Shown: positions 15,299-23,054 of the stretch, one piece after another
Layout of the letters: each line of letters begins with the position of its first letter
Position numbering within the stretch: the stretch's first letter is position 1
From: Ovoidimarina sp039190895
Lineage (GTDB): Bacteria; Pseudomonadota; Alphaproteobacteria; Rhodobacterales; Rhodobacteraceae
Reading direction: 5' to 3'
NCBI GenBank assembly: GCA_039190895.1
Contig: JBCCXY010000001.1
Location: forward strand, 1 to 64,000
Length of the DNA stretch: 64,000 bases
Program-made: the position numbers and the translations under genes
Notes under the pieces: generated by a model
Databases searched by the model: none
Told to the model about the DNA's origin: nothing
What the model saw: only the letters and a program-made list of their open reading frames with translations

Positions 15299-15346
15299 TT
15301 TTGGCTCCGGCGGTAGGGATCGAACCTACGACCAATTGATTAACAG
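15299..15346. repeat. attR: 48-bp direct repeat within tRNA-Asn
   Basis: Identical to 4820-4867. It lies inside the intact tRNA-Asn gene, covering the 3' end, T arm, variable loop and anticodon loop, so integration at the right end leaves the tRNA functional. Confidence 0.93.
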
Positions 15347-15376
15347 TCAACTGCTCTACCGCTGAGCTACGCCGGA
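15302..15376 (-). tRNA. tRNA-Asn (anticodon GTT)
   Basis: On the minus strand the gene begins TCCGGCG (acceptor), has AGCTCAGCGGTAGAGC as D arm, a TTGACT-GTTAA-TCAA anticodon arm with GTT, GGTTCGATCC as T loop and ends CGCCGGAGCCA, so CCA is encoded. It is the integration target of the satellite-like element. Confidence 0.95.
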
Positions 15377-15425
15377 ACACGAGGCGCGCGTATAGCAAGG
15401 CGGGTTGGGTCCGTCCAGAGAAGAA

Positions 15426-16322
15426 TTAGGCCAACGTGAAAACTGCTGTCAGGCTGATCGCTGGGACTGCCCGGACGCCGCCGCGTTCGTGTAGATCGAT
15501 CAGGTGCGCGAGCACATTGCGGGACGCAACGGGCCACATTTGTCGGGGGGTGTCGGTGTAGATCCGGGCGGTCAGGTCTGACAGCGTGGCGGGGCCGGCG
15601 GAAAGGTGTTCGAGGATCGCGGCCTCTCGCCCTTTGCGATGGGCGATGAGCCAATCCAACCGCGCTGCAGGATCGGGAACGGGCGCCCCGTGGCCGGGGA
15701 AATAGACCTGCTCTCCCCTGTCCCGCAGTTTGGCACAGGACGCCATGAACGCTGCAAGATCTCCGTCAGGCGGCGAGATCAGCGTCGATGCCCACCCCAT
15801 CACATGGTCGCCGCTCAGCAATGCGTCACCAAGGGCGAACGCCAAGTGGCCCGACACGTGGCCGGGCGTCTCGATGACGTCAATTTCTATCCCGTCAACC
15901 TTGATCCGGTCACCGTCTCGAAGCCGATCATTCGGGGTGAACGCGGTGTCGACGCCCTCTCCGCCCTCCAGCCCGACCTGAGACAGGGACTGCATCACTG
16001 CGCTGCGGCCCTCTTCCGGAGAACCATACGCCAGTACCGGTGCTCCGGTTTCTCGCGACAGCGCCGCCGCAAGCGGGCTGTGATCGCGATGCGCATGGGT
16101 CACCAGAATGTGCGAAACACGCGCCCCGCCGACAGCCGCTAGGATCGCCGCCAGATGCCCCGCATCCTCAGGGCCCGGGTCCACTACGGCCACCTCGCCA
16201 GTCCCGATCAGGTACGTGTTCGTCCCCCAATGCGTCATCGGCGACGGGTTCGGCGCCAGCACCCGGCGCAGACCGGGCTGCATCTCGACGGCCTTGCCAA
16301 CAGGCGGCGCCTCATCACTCAT
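15426..16322 (-). CDS. MBL-fold metallo-hydrolase (LACTB2-like)
   Basis: A 298-residue metallo-beta-lactamase-fold hydrolase. The metal site is visible as VTHAHRDHSP (HxHxDH), ETPGHVSGH (third His) and LLSGDHVMGW (bridging Asp), with FPGHGAP supplying the last His. The C-terminal 80 residues (LIAHRKGREAAILEHLSAGP ... NVLAHLIDLHERG) form the winged-helix-like tail found in LACTB2-type proteins. The start at 16322 is chosen because the frame further upstream overlaps the divergent kinase gene. It is divergently transcribed from that kinase across 42 bp, so both may share a control region. Substrate unknown; LACTB2 relatives act on RNA or thioesters. Confidence 0.85.
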   Translation of the reverse strand: MSDEAPPVGKAVEMQPGLRRVLAPNPSPMTHWGTNTYLIGTGEVAVVDPGPEDAGHLAAILAAVGGARVSHILVTHAHRDHSPLAAALSRETGAPVLAYGSPEEGRSAVMQSLSQVGLEGGEGVDTAFTPNDRLRDGDRIKVDGIEIDVIETPGHVSGHLAFALGDALLSGDHVMGWASTLISPPDGDLAAFMASCAKLRDRGEQVYFPGHGAPVPDPAARLDWLIAHRKGREAAILEHLSAGPATLSDLTARIYTDTPRQMWPVASRNVLAHLIDLHERGGVRAVPAISLTAVFTLA

Positions 16323-16364
16323 TTCACGGCTTTCCTCTGCCGGGTTGGACGTTAGGGTTCTGCC

Positions 16365-17681
16365 ATGAGTTTCGGGTGGCTGAAATACCTCTCGCCCCGG
16401 TCGCTGATCGGGCGTACCGCGCTGATCCTGCTGGTGCCAATCATCACCGTACAGCTCGTCGTCTCCTACGTCTTTATCCAGCGCCTTTACGAGGATGTGA
16501 CTGAACAAATGACGCGCTCCATGATGCCGTCTCTGCTGGTCGTCACTGCCGAGATGGGCGAAACACCGAACCGGGAAACGGCCCTTGCTGTTGGTGCCGA
16601 GACGGGCTTCCCCCTGGGCATCCTCGTCAGCGATGCCGCCCCTCCCAAAGCGGATACCCGCCTGTTCTATGACTTATCAGGTGGGGTCGTGACCCGCGTC
16701 ATGCACAGCGTGCTGCCAATCTCGGGCGGCGTCGATCTTGTGTCGAACGAACGCCGGGTCATCTTCGGCCTCGACACACCCCACGGCGCCGTGACGATGT
16801 CGTTCGAGCGGGCCCGTGTCTCGGCCCGCAACCCGCACCAGCTCTTAGTGTTGATGGTCTTCGTGTCGACCATTGTCACGCTGATCTCATTCCTGTTTCT
16901 CAAGAACCAGGTCCGCCCGATCCGCAAACTCGCCGAAGCCGCGTCGGCCTTCGGCAAGGGGCGCAATGTGCCGTACCGCCCGGCGGGCGCGACCGAGGTA
17001 CGGCAGGCGGGGACCTCGTTCCTGGAAATGCGCGACCGGATCGAGCGGCATATCGAGCAGCGCACGCTCATGCTGTCGGGGGTCAGCCACGACCTGCGCA
17101 CGCCGCTGACGCGGATGAAGCTGGGGCTCTCGCTGCTGCCGGATCAGGAGGACGCCGCGCCGCTCATGAAGGACGTGGACGACATGCAGGCCATGCTCGA
17201 CACGTTCCTCGGCTTCGCCCGGGTGGAGGCGACCGAGACGGCGACCGAGGTCGATCCCCTGCAACTCGCCCGCGATGCCGCCGCGCAGGCCCGCAGCGCC
17301 GGGGCGGATGTCGAGATCGCGGGCGTCGTCGGCGAAGGCACGGTGGAGGTCCGCCCCATGGCCATCAGCCGCGCCATCGAGAACCTGATCGGCAACGCCA
17401 CGCGCTATGGTACCAAGGCCATGGTATCCGTCACCTACCTTGAGAAATCCGTGCGCATCACCGTCGAAGACGACGGCCCCGGCATCCCCGAGTCCCAGCG
17501 CGACGAGGCCATGCGGCCCTTCACGCGGCTCGACCCCTCGCGCAATCAGGACAAGGGGGGCAGCGTGGGCCTCGGCCTGTCCATCGTGCGCGACATCGCG
17601 CGGCAGCACGGCGGCAGCTTACGGTTGGGCGAGAGTAAGGCCCTCGGCGGCCTCCGCGCCGATCTGGTGCTGGCGCGGTGA
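16365..17681 (+). CDS. EnvZ-like membrane sensor histidine kinase
   Basis: A 438-residue inner-membrane sensor kinase. TM1 is about residues 17-40 (TALILLVPIITVQLVVSYVF), a periplasmic sensor of about 115 residues follows, and TM2 is LLVLMVFVSTIVTLISFLFL. HAMP follows, then the H-box SGVSHDLRTPLTRMK, N-box NLIGNATRYG, G1 DDGPGIPES and G2 SVGLGLSIV. The layout is that of EnvZ. No cognate response regulator is adjacent; the next gene, overlapping by 4 nt (GTGA), is an uncharacterised protein. In related bacteria an OmpR-type partner is usually encoded beside such a kinase, so the partner must lie elsewhere. Confidence 0.88.
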   Translation: MSFGWLKYLSPRSLIGRTALILLVPIITVQLVVSYVFIQRLYEDVTEQMTRSMMPSLLVVTAEMGETPNRETALAVGAETGFPLGILVSDAAPPKADTRLFYDLSGGVVTRVMHSVLPISGGVDLVSNERRVIFGLDTPHGAVTMSFERARVSARNPHQLLVLMVFVSTIVTLISFLFLKNQVRPIRKLAEAASAFGKGRNVPYRPAGATEVRQAGTSFLEMRDRIERHIEQRTLMLSGVSHDLRTPLTRMKLGLSLLPDQEDAAPLMKDVDDMQAMLDTFLGFARVEATETATEVDPLQLARDAAAQARSAGADVEIAGVVGEGTVEVRPMAISRAIENLIGNATRYGTKAMVSVTYLEKSVRITVEDDGPGIPESQRDEAMRPFTRLDPSRNQDKGGSVGLGLSIVRDIARQHGGSLRLGESKALGGLRADLVLAR

Positions 17682-18274
17682 GCCTGTCGCATGACGACGT
17701 GTTCCGGACACCTCTGCCGGTGATCCTCGACCGCGCGACGGCCCTCGCCACGGCCCCAACTGAGGACGCGTTCAATGACGTGTGGTGCAGGCTGATGCAG
17801 GAAGAGATGGAAGACCGCGCCGCGTCGCTTGACATGACGCCCGACGCGCTGAAGGCATTGGATCGCTCGCCCTTCCTTCTGCGGACATGGGAGTGGCTGG
17901 AGGACCTTTGGTGGTCCCTCCGTCCGTCTCCGCAACTCCATGCACTGGAAGACAGCTTCCACCCCTATCTCAGCCCCCACCTCGCGGCGACCCGCCCCCT
18001 GCAGGACGTGCCGGGCGACTATGAGGAGATCGAAGTGGTCGTCGACGGGGTCATCGCGGCCATCCGCAAAGTGATCGACGGCAGCGACCAGTGGACGCCG
18101 GTTGCTAAGTCCGACGGGGTCCCCGTGTGGCACGGCGACGGCGCGACGCTGTTACTTCATGTGGAGGGGGAAGACCCGAAGATCATGGGCTATGACCTGC
18201 GCCTCGGGTGGTTCCCTGAGGTCGTATCTGCAAGCCGCATCGAGAAGATGCTGGAAGACGACGAGGCATTCTGA
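17678..18274 (+). CDS. Hypothetical protein downstream of the EnvZ-like kinase
   Basis: A 198-residue soluble acidic protein starting with GTG overlapping the kinase stop (GTGA). Trp-rich helices (LRTWEWLEDLWWSLRPSP) occupy the middle; the C-terminal half alternates short strands (EEIEVVVDGVIAAIRKVIDG, ATLLLHVEGEDPKIMGYD). No family is recognised. Translational coupling suggests it acts with the kinase, for example as an accessory or cytoplasmic regulator. It ends before a strong convergent terminator. Confidence 0.6.
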   Translation: MSLSHDDVFRTPLPVILDRATALATAPTEDAFNDVWCRLMQEEMEDRAASLDMTPDALKALDRSPFLLRTWEWLEDLWWSLRPSPQLHALEDSFHPYLSPHLAATRPLQDVPGDYEEIEVVVDGVIAAIRKVIDGSDQWTPVAKSDGVPVWHGDGATLLLHVEGEDPKIMGYDLRLGWFPEVVSASRIEKMLEDDEAF

Positions 18275-18321
18275 CCAAAGCCAGAACGTTTCCCGGCGCG
18301 GAACCAAGGCCAACGGCCGCC

Positions 18322-18360
18322 GCGCCATCGCCGGGCCCACCCGAGGCCCGGCGACGGCGC
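18322..18360. terminator. Bidirectional terminator between convergent genes
   Basis: Sixteen-base arms (18322-18337 and 18345-18360) pair with a single mismatch around a 7-base loop: GCGCCATCGCCGGGCC with GGCCCGGCGACGGCGC. It lies between the rightward gene ending at 18274 and the leftward gene ending at 18371. Confidence 0.7.
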
Positions 18361-18370
18361 AGCTCGGGCT

Positions 18371-19279
18371 TCAATGGCTCGCCACAACGCCCCATTGGAA
18401 CCGCTCCCGCGCCCACGCGATCAGACGCCCATCGATGCAGATCAGCCCCAGCAGGATCAGCAGCATCCCACCAACATGCCCGGCGCCCAGCGTCTCGCCC
18501 AGCGCGACCACGCCCAGGAATGTTGCCGACACCGGAGCGATGAAGGTGACGAGGGACGCGTTCGTCGCCCCGATGCGCGGCAGCAGCCAGAACATCCCGA
18601 GGAACCCCGCCGACGTGATGCCAAACCCCAGCACCCCAATCGCCAGCGCGGCTTGCGCGTCGGGCATCACCGGCACGCCCTCAAGCGACCGGGCCAGCGG
18701 CGCAATCACCGCCGCCCCGCCTGTCATCGCCCAGGCCGTCAGCACCACCGGATCCACCGGCCCGAACCGCCGCACCAGGTTCAGCGCGATGCCGTAGCAA
18801 ATCGGCGCGCCCACCGCGATGGCGACAAAGCGGGGGTCCGAGGCGCCCGCCTCACCCTCCAGCAGCGCGATGCACGCGATGCCGGCAAGGCCTAGCGCCA
18901 CGCCAGCGCCCTTTCGCGCCGTCGCCCGCTCGCCCCCCGGCCAGAGGTGCGAGATCACGACGACCGCCACGGGCGTCATGCCGTTCGCAATCCCCGCCAC
19001 GCTCGACGTGATCTCACCCTGCGCCAGCGCCAGCACCGCAAAGGGCGCCGCATATTGGAAGATGCCGAACACCGCGACGCCGAGGAGCATCGCCCCCAGG
19101 CCGCTCGCCGTCCGTCCCGTCGCAAAGAGCCACAGCCAGCAGCCCATCGCGCCAAGCACCACGCGCATCGCCGAGATCGTGATCGGCCCGTAGTGGGCCA
19201 GCAACACTTCGTTCAGCGCGAACGAGGTGCCAAACGCGCTCCCCAATATGACGAGGAGGATCCAATAACGGGTCGGCAT
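18371..19279 (-). CDS. EamA-family (DMT) transporter
   Basis: A 302-residue ten-helix inner-membrane protein with two EamA repeats. Repeat one runs from ILLVILGSAFGTSFALNEVL to about residue 140; repeat two begins near ICYGIALNLVRRFGPVDPVV and ends LGAGHVGGMLLILLGLICID. Such proteins export amino acids, nucleosides or metabolites. A triple TGAWAC-type repeat lies 54-91 bp upstream of its start, the same element that precedes a hydrolase/globin operon and an OsmC operon further right, so it may share their regulator. The substrate cannot be predicted. Confidence 0.85.
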   Translation of the reverse strand: MPTRYWILLVILGSAFGTSFALNEVLLAHYGPITISAMRVVLGAMGCWLWLFATGRTASGLGAMLLGVAVFGIFQYAAPFAVLALAQGEITSSVAGIANGMTPVAVVVISHLWPGGERATARKGAGVALGLAGIACIALLEGEAGASDPRFVAIAVGAPICYGIALNLVRRFGPVDPVVLTAWAMTGGAAVIAPLARSLEGVPVMPDAQAALAIGVLGFGITSAGFLGMFWLLPRIGATNASLVTFIAPVSATFLGVVALGETLGAGHVGGMLLILLGLICIDGRLIAWARERFQWGVVASH

Positions 19280-19332
19280 AGCTGTGGCCTTTCAGGGTTC
19301 AGTAACTGTCCCGAACCGTGTGCGCCCCGCTC

Positions 19333-19370
19333 TTTTCAGACCGATGTCGCCCCGCGTTTCTTTTGTATCA
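19333..19370 (-). promoter_or_regulatory. Triple TGAWAC-type repeat upstream of the EamA gene
   Basis: Read on the minus strand: TGATAC (19370-19365), AGAAAC (19361-19356) and TGAAAA (19338-19333). The spacings are 9 and 23 bp, exactly those of the copy at 23054-23017. The first TGA doubles as the stop codon of the preceding kinase gene. Confidence 0.45.
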
Positions 19371-20780
19371 GACAGTCGGCAGTTCGATCACGAAACACGC
19401 CCCGCCCGCATGGGTCGGGTCAAGCTTCACCGTCCCGCCATGGGCCACCACGATCCGGTGGCACAGCGCCAGTCCCACACCTGTCCCCTTCCCGCCCGTC
19501 TTCGTGGTGAACAGCGGGTCGAACACGCGCCCCGCGATCTCGTCGGGTATCCCCGGCCCATCATCCGCTAGCCGCAGCATCACACGTCCCTCCGCGCCGG
19601 ACGCTGCCGAAATTTCGACCCGCCCTGCTTGCCCCGTTTCACCGATTGCATGGTCGGCGTTGATCAGAAGGTTGCTCAGCACCTGAACGATCTGCACCTC
19701 GTCGACGTTGAGCATCGGCAGCCCCTCGGCCACGTCCATCGCAATCGCCAGATCAGCCGTCTGCTCACCTGCGCGATACGCCTCGACCGCTGTCTCGACC
19801 ACCTGAGCGACCGGCACCGGCTCCACCGCCAGTTGCCGATCCCGCGCCATGGACAGGAACGTGCGCACGATCTTCACACAGCGCTCCGCCGCGTCGTTGA
19901 CCTTACCCAGCCGTGCCAGTGTCGCGTCGTCGAATGGCTCTTCCAGCAGGATATGCGTGTTGCCGACTACGATGCTGAGCGGGTTGTTCAACTCATGCGC
20001 CACGCCCGCCAACAGCTCCCCCAGCGCCGACAGTTTCTCGGCCTGGAACACCTGATCCTTCTGGCGCGCAAGCTCGTCCTGCATCGCGAGTTCCTCGCTC
20101 AGGTCGTCCATCGTCGAGACGACGACCTCTTCCCCGCGATAGTCGATCACCCGCGCTGAAATTGCGGCCGGAAACTCCGTCCCGTCGCCCCGTCGCCCGG
20201 TGACGCGCATGTCATCCACCCGCGAATCCGGCAGCAGCATCGTGACAAAATCCGCCCTCTCCGTGCGTTTGGCGAAATGCTCCTGACTGTTGCGTCCCTT
20301 GCCCAGCAGGTCCGTCGCGGCGGGGGAGCGGTACAGGATCTGCCCGTCCCCGATCCGCGCCATGGTCAGGCTCGACGGGCAGGCCTCCAGCACCTTGGCC
20401 ATAAGCTCTTCAATCTCGCTCTCACCGGCTTCCGCGTCGTCAAGAAGGTCCAGCGTCATCGCAAAGCCGCCGTCGCTGGTCCCCGCCAGCCGCACCCTCG
20501 CGACCCCGCCCCCGGCCAACTCGGCCTCGACCGGCGGCGGCTCTGCCCCGTTCAGCCGCTCTTCCACCAGCCGCAAGCCATGGCACGCCGCGACGGGGAG
20601 GACGCCGTGCCGCTGCACTTCATTCAGGAACAGGCCCCATGGCGTCCCCGGACGCAGGAACTCTGCGATCTGCCGGAACACGGACTCGAAGGGAGGATTC
20701 GTTGCCGCGAGCGCGCCTTCGGCGTCGAACAGGGCCACTGGCTGCGGCGACAGCGCGATCAGTTCCCCAGCGGGGATCAT
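19368..20780 (-). CDS. PAS-domain sensor histidine kinase
   Basis: A 470-residue cytoplasmic kinase with no membrane segment. Two PAS-like regions come first (residues about 5-120, and 140-235 from SSLTMARIGDGQILYRSPAA), then the H-box region EKLSALGELLAGVAHELNNP with phospho-His, N-box NLLINADHAIG, and G boxes DDGPGIPDEIAG and GGKGTGVGLALCHR. It lacks a receiver. Its ATG overlaps the cyclase stop (ATGA), making it the last gene of the hydrolase-globin-cyclase-kinase operon. It is clearly paralogous to the hybrid kinase at 29166-31376 (both share GxxLAGVAHELNNPLSxVVG and the preceding PAS). Haem or redox sensing through the operon's globin is inferred. Confidence 0.85.
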   Translation of the reverse strand: MIPAGELIALSPQPVALFDAEGALAATNPPFESVFRQIAEFLRPGTPWGLFLNEVQRHGVLPVAACHGLRLVEERLNGAEPPPVEAELAGGGVARVRLAGTSDGGFAMTLDLLDDAEAGESEIEELMAKVLEACPSSLTMARIGDGQILYRSPAATDLLGKGRNSQEHFAKRTERADFVTMLLPDSRVDDMRVTGRRGDGTEFPAAISARVIDYRGEEVVVSTMDDLSEELAMQDELARQKDQVFQAEKLSALGELLAGVAHELNNPLSIVVGNTHILLEEPFDDATLARLGKVNDAAERCVKIVRTFLSMARDRQLAVEPVPVAQVVETAVEAYRAGEQTADLAIAMDVAEGLPMLNVDEVQIVQVLSNLLINADHAIGETGQAGRVEISAASGAEGRVMLRLADDGPGIPDEIAGRVFDPLFTTKTGGKGTGVGLALCHRIVVAHGGTVKLDPTHAGGACFVIELPTV

Positions 20781-21793
20781 TGCGGCGCGGCCTCGGCCTC
20801 CGCCAGAAGGAACCCGCCCGCCGGGGCCTCGGTCAGCGCGAAGCGGCTGTCGAGCAGGTCGGCAATCGACGGGTCAACCACGATCCCCATCGGATCCGCC
20901 GTTGCCCTTGTGTTGTCCGCCAGCGCCACCGCCGGGCCGAAGACGTCATAGATATACTTCTGCACCCCCACGACCGACCCGATCACCGGGCCTGAGGCCA
21001 GCCCGACTCGCGCCGTCCACTTGATAGGATGCGTCCGGTTGCGTTGGTTCAGGTAGCTCAGAAACCGCACCGCCGCGCTTGCGACGTTGGCCGCGTGATC
21101 CCTGACCGGGTCCGGTACACCAGAGACCGCGAAATAGATGTCACCGTTCGTGCGCACCCGCTCACAACCGAATTGCTCTCCAATCCGGTCAAAGGCGGTG
21201 TAGATGTCGTTCAACTCGCTCACGATCACCGCCGGATCGTTGTCTGACAGGATCTCGGCAAACCCCGTGAAATCGAGCGTCACCACCGACACCGACTCAA
21301 ACACGCGGGGCGCGACGACGCCGAACGCCTTGTACTCTTCATACGCCGTCCGGGGCATCATGTTCAGCAGCAGCTTTTCAACCTGTTCTTTCTCGCGCTT
21401 GATCTCGTGCGTGTTCCGCTCAACCATCATGGAGTAGGAATCGATCATGGATTCCAACTCCTTAATCCGCGTGATGTTCTGACAGACGAGCACCGCAAGC
21501 GGCACGCCACTGTCCTGAGGGCGGTTGAACTCGATCGCCACCGTCATCGTCCGGCGCCGCAGCTTGAACGTGATCTCAGCGCTGTGCTTCCCGCTTTCCA
21601 ACAGCTTCGCGAACGCCGCAGGCACGTCGAGCGTCGGCACCATGTCATCCAGCTTCGCGCCCGGATCGGCGGTGCCAAACCACTCCATGAACGTGTCATT
21701 CACGAACTGCACGGCGTGGGTCTCCACGTCGACCAGCGCGACGCCCACGCCAATGGCGCGTAAAAGCTGTTCGTTGATCGCTTCGATGGACAT
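20777..21793 (-). CDS. PAS-linked class III adenylate/guanylate cyclase-like protein
   Basis: A 338-residue cytoplasmic protein: PAS domain (about residues 1-120), a helical linker (MIDSYSMMVERNTHEIKREK), then a class III cyclase homology domain. The metal-binding Asp residues are present (VVTLDFTGFAEI and RTNGDIYFAV). The usual VNxAxR transition-state segment reads FGPAVALADNTR, so the catalytic Asn is replaced by Ala and the Arg is displaced; activity is therefore doubtful. It overlaps both the globin gene and the kinase gene by a few nucleotides (1 and 4 nt), so all three proteins are probably made together. It may be a cyclase or a nucleotide-binding regulatory subunit. Confidence 0.75.
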   Translation of the reverse strand: MSIEAINEQLLRAIGVGVALVDVETHAVQFVNDTFMEWFGTADPGAKLDDMVPTLDVPAAFAKLLESGKHSAEITFKLRRRTMTVAIEFNRPQDSGVPLAVLVCQNITRIKELESMIDSYSMMVERNTHEIKREKEQVEKLLLNMMPRTAYEEYKAFGVVAPRVFESVSVVTLDFTGFAEILSDNDPAVIVSELNDIYTAFDRIGEQFGCERVRTNGDIYFAVSGVPDPVRDHAANVASAAVRFLSYLNQRNRTHPIKWTARVGLASGPVIGSVVGVQKYIYDVFGPAVALADNTRATADPMGIVVDPSIADLLDSRFALTEAPAGGFLLAEAEAAPQ

Positions 21794-22152
21794 CAGGCGG
21801 TCACCAGCAACGCACGGCGCGCCTCGAACGCGTCCAGCACGGCTTGCGTATCGTCGACGTCCACGTCGAACTCATCCAGCGTGTCTTTCACCAGCTCTTT
21901 CAGCCGATCAAAGTGAAACGGCAGGATCGTCAGGTGCTTGTGCGCCGAAGCGATATGCGCGTCCGTGAAGGACGCCGGCCCGCCCATCAGTGAGGCGACG
22001 AACTTCGTCTGGTGGTCAATCAGGTTGGCCATATCCACGTCATCAAAAAACGGCCCGACATCGTCGTCGTCCAACAGCTTGTCGTAGAGCGTCATGACGA
22101 CCTTGCTGATCGTCGAAAAGCCCCCGTACTTTTCGTACAGTGTTTTATCCAC
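21793..22152 (-). CDS. Group 1 truncated haemoglobin
   Basis: A 119-residue globin of the TrHbN type: LYEKYGGFSTISKVVMTLYDKLL at the B/E-helix start (TyrB10 region), then VGPFFDDVDMANLIDHQTKF (PheCD1 and E helix), and AHKHLTILPFHFDRLKEL with the proximal His region. Length is normal. It is the second gene of an operon whose next two genes are a PAS-cyclase-like protein and a PAS kinase; it overlaps the former at the stop. The haem would bind O2 or NO, so the globin may feed a gas or redox signal to the PAS proteins, a linkage that is inferred from gene order only. Confidence 0.87.
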   Translation of the reverse strand: MDKTLYEKYGGFSTISKVVMTLYDKLLDDDDVGPFFDDVDMANLIDHQTKFVASLMGGPASFTDAHIASAHKHLTILPFHFDRLKELVKDTLDEFDVDVDDTQAVLDAFEARRALLVTA

Positions 22153-22197
22153 TGGCCCTGTCCCCTCGACAGTCGCTTGCTCGAACCCGGCTCGGTC

Positions 22198-22971
22198 TCA
22201 CGCCGCCTGCCGAAGCTCTGTGGCCGCACCCTGCCATCCCGCCTCGGCGCGCACAAGAAACTCGCGGATTGCGGGGTGGACAATGTGCGGATCGGTCAGA
22301 TGCGAGGACACCCCTGCCCCGGAAACGAACATGGGCTGCGCAAAGGGCAGCGCATCGGTCAGCGTGCCGTGCACCGCAAGCGCCTCGACCGGGGCCTCTT
22401 CGCCGGTGATCAGAAGCGTGGGGCACACCACCCCGGCCAGGTCCACCGGGCTGAGCTCATGGGTTTCCTGATCGGCATAGGTCGAAATCAATCGACCCGC
22501 CCGCAACGCAAGCCTGGTCTGCAGCCCGAACGACGTCTGTGCCCAGCGGCCTTCGCCGTACCAGAAATCCACCATTGTCCGCATCGCGTTCCAGGCATCC
22601 CCCTCCATCGCAAACACCCGTGCCGTCCGGCGCGCCTCGCGACCCGCCTGAAACAGCGCGGTATCCGTGAACTCGGGCAGCGCGGGGGCCATGTCAGCGT
22701 CGATCAACGTCAGGCTACGGAACCGCCAGGGCTGCGTCGCCGCAAGCTCCAGCATGACCGAGGCCGCCGTACGGTGCGCCACCACATGCGTCGCCTGCCG
22801 GGACGCAAACATCTTCGCCGCACGCACGAGCGCGACCGAGCGGAACGCGGGCCGCACATGATGCGACAGCCAGCGCCATTCCGTACGATCCCCCATCACG
22901 CCCGACACAAAACGAACCGGCGCCGCAGCGGGGGTGGAGGTATCGGCAGTTGCCGGATCAAACCAGATCAT
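22198..22971 (-). CDS. Alpha/beta-hydrolase fold protein lacking the catalytic Ser
   Basis: A 257-residue alpha/beta-hydrolase-like protein. The fold signature is there (VVAHRTAASVMLELAATQPW at residues 63-82, LLITGEEAPVEALAVHG, and the distal His in GAGVSSHLTDPHIV), but the nucleophile elbow G-H-S-x-G-G reads A-H-R-T-A-A, so Ser is replaced by Arg. The protein is probably not a hydrolase; some such proteins act as small-molecule or stress sensors paired with PAS proteins (RsbQ is the model). It is first in the operon with the truncated globin, cyclase-like protein and PAS kinase, 45 bp upstream of the globin. The triple TGAWAC repeat lies 46-83 bp upstream of its start. Confidence 0.72.
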   Translation of the reverse strand: MIWFDPATADTSTPAAAPVRFVSGVMGDRTEWRWLSHHVRPAFRSVALVRAAKMFASRQATHVVAHRTAASVMLELAATQPWRFRSLTLIDADMAPALPEFTDTALFQAGREARRTARVFAMEGDAWNAMRTMVDFWYGEGRWAQTSFGLQTRLALRAGRLISTYADQETHELSPVDLAGVVCPTLLITGEEAPVEALAVHGTLTDALPFAQPMFVSGAGVSSHLTDPHIVHPAIREFLVRAEAGWQGAATELRQAA

Positions 22972-23016
22972 TGTTCCTATCCCTTCCTTGAACGGCTGCA
23001 GGGGTATGAGGGCGCT

Positions 23017-23054
23017 GTATCAGTCGGATTGCGCGCCCCGTTTCATTTGTATCA
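23017..23054 (-). promoter_or_regulatory. Triple TGAWAC-type repeat upstream of the globin operon
   Basis: On the minus strand: TGATAC (23054-23049), TGAAAC (23045-23040) and TGATAC (23022-23017), spacings 9 and 23 bp. It is the best copy of a motif also found at 19370-19333 and 26446-26399. The first TGA is the stop codon of the upstream oxidoreductase gene. Confidence 0.5.

Larger units (their letters stand above)
4820..15346. mobile_element. 10.5-kb integrated phage satellite-like element (capsid-forming PICI type) in tRNA-Asn
   Basis: The element is bounded by identical 48-bp repeats (4820-4867 and 15299-15346), the right one being the 3' part of an intact tRNA-Asn(GTT). It holds, left to right, a P4-type tyrosine integrase, a small protein, an AlpA-like regulator, an ADP-ribosyltransferase-like protein, large terminase, HNH nuclease, HK97-type major capsid protein, prohead protease, head-tail connector, a small protein, portal, another small protein, a Cas2/SinR-like protein on the opposite strand and a last small protein. 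No tail tube, tape-measure, baseplate, fibre, lysin, holin or replication initiator is visible. Intact frames with tight overlaps through the head block argue against random decay. Capsid-forming satellites that borrow helper tails have this composition; a truncated prophage is the alternative. Confidence 0.75.

Noticed and set aside
4820..15346. Gene transfer agent (RcGTA-like) cluster
   Set aside because: RcGTA has a TerL-portal-protease-capsid order with a full tail and no integrase or att sites; this element has the opposite composition.
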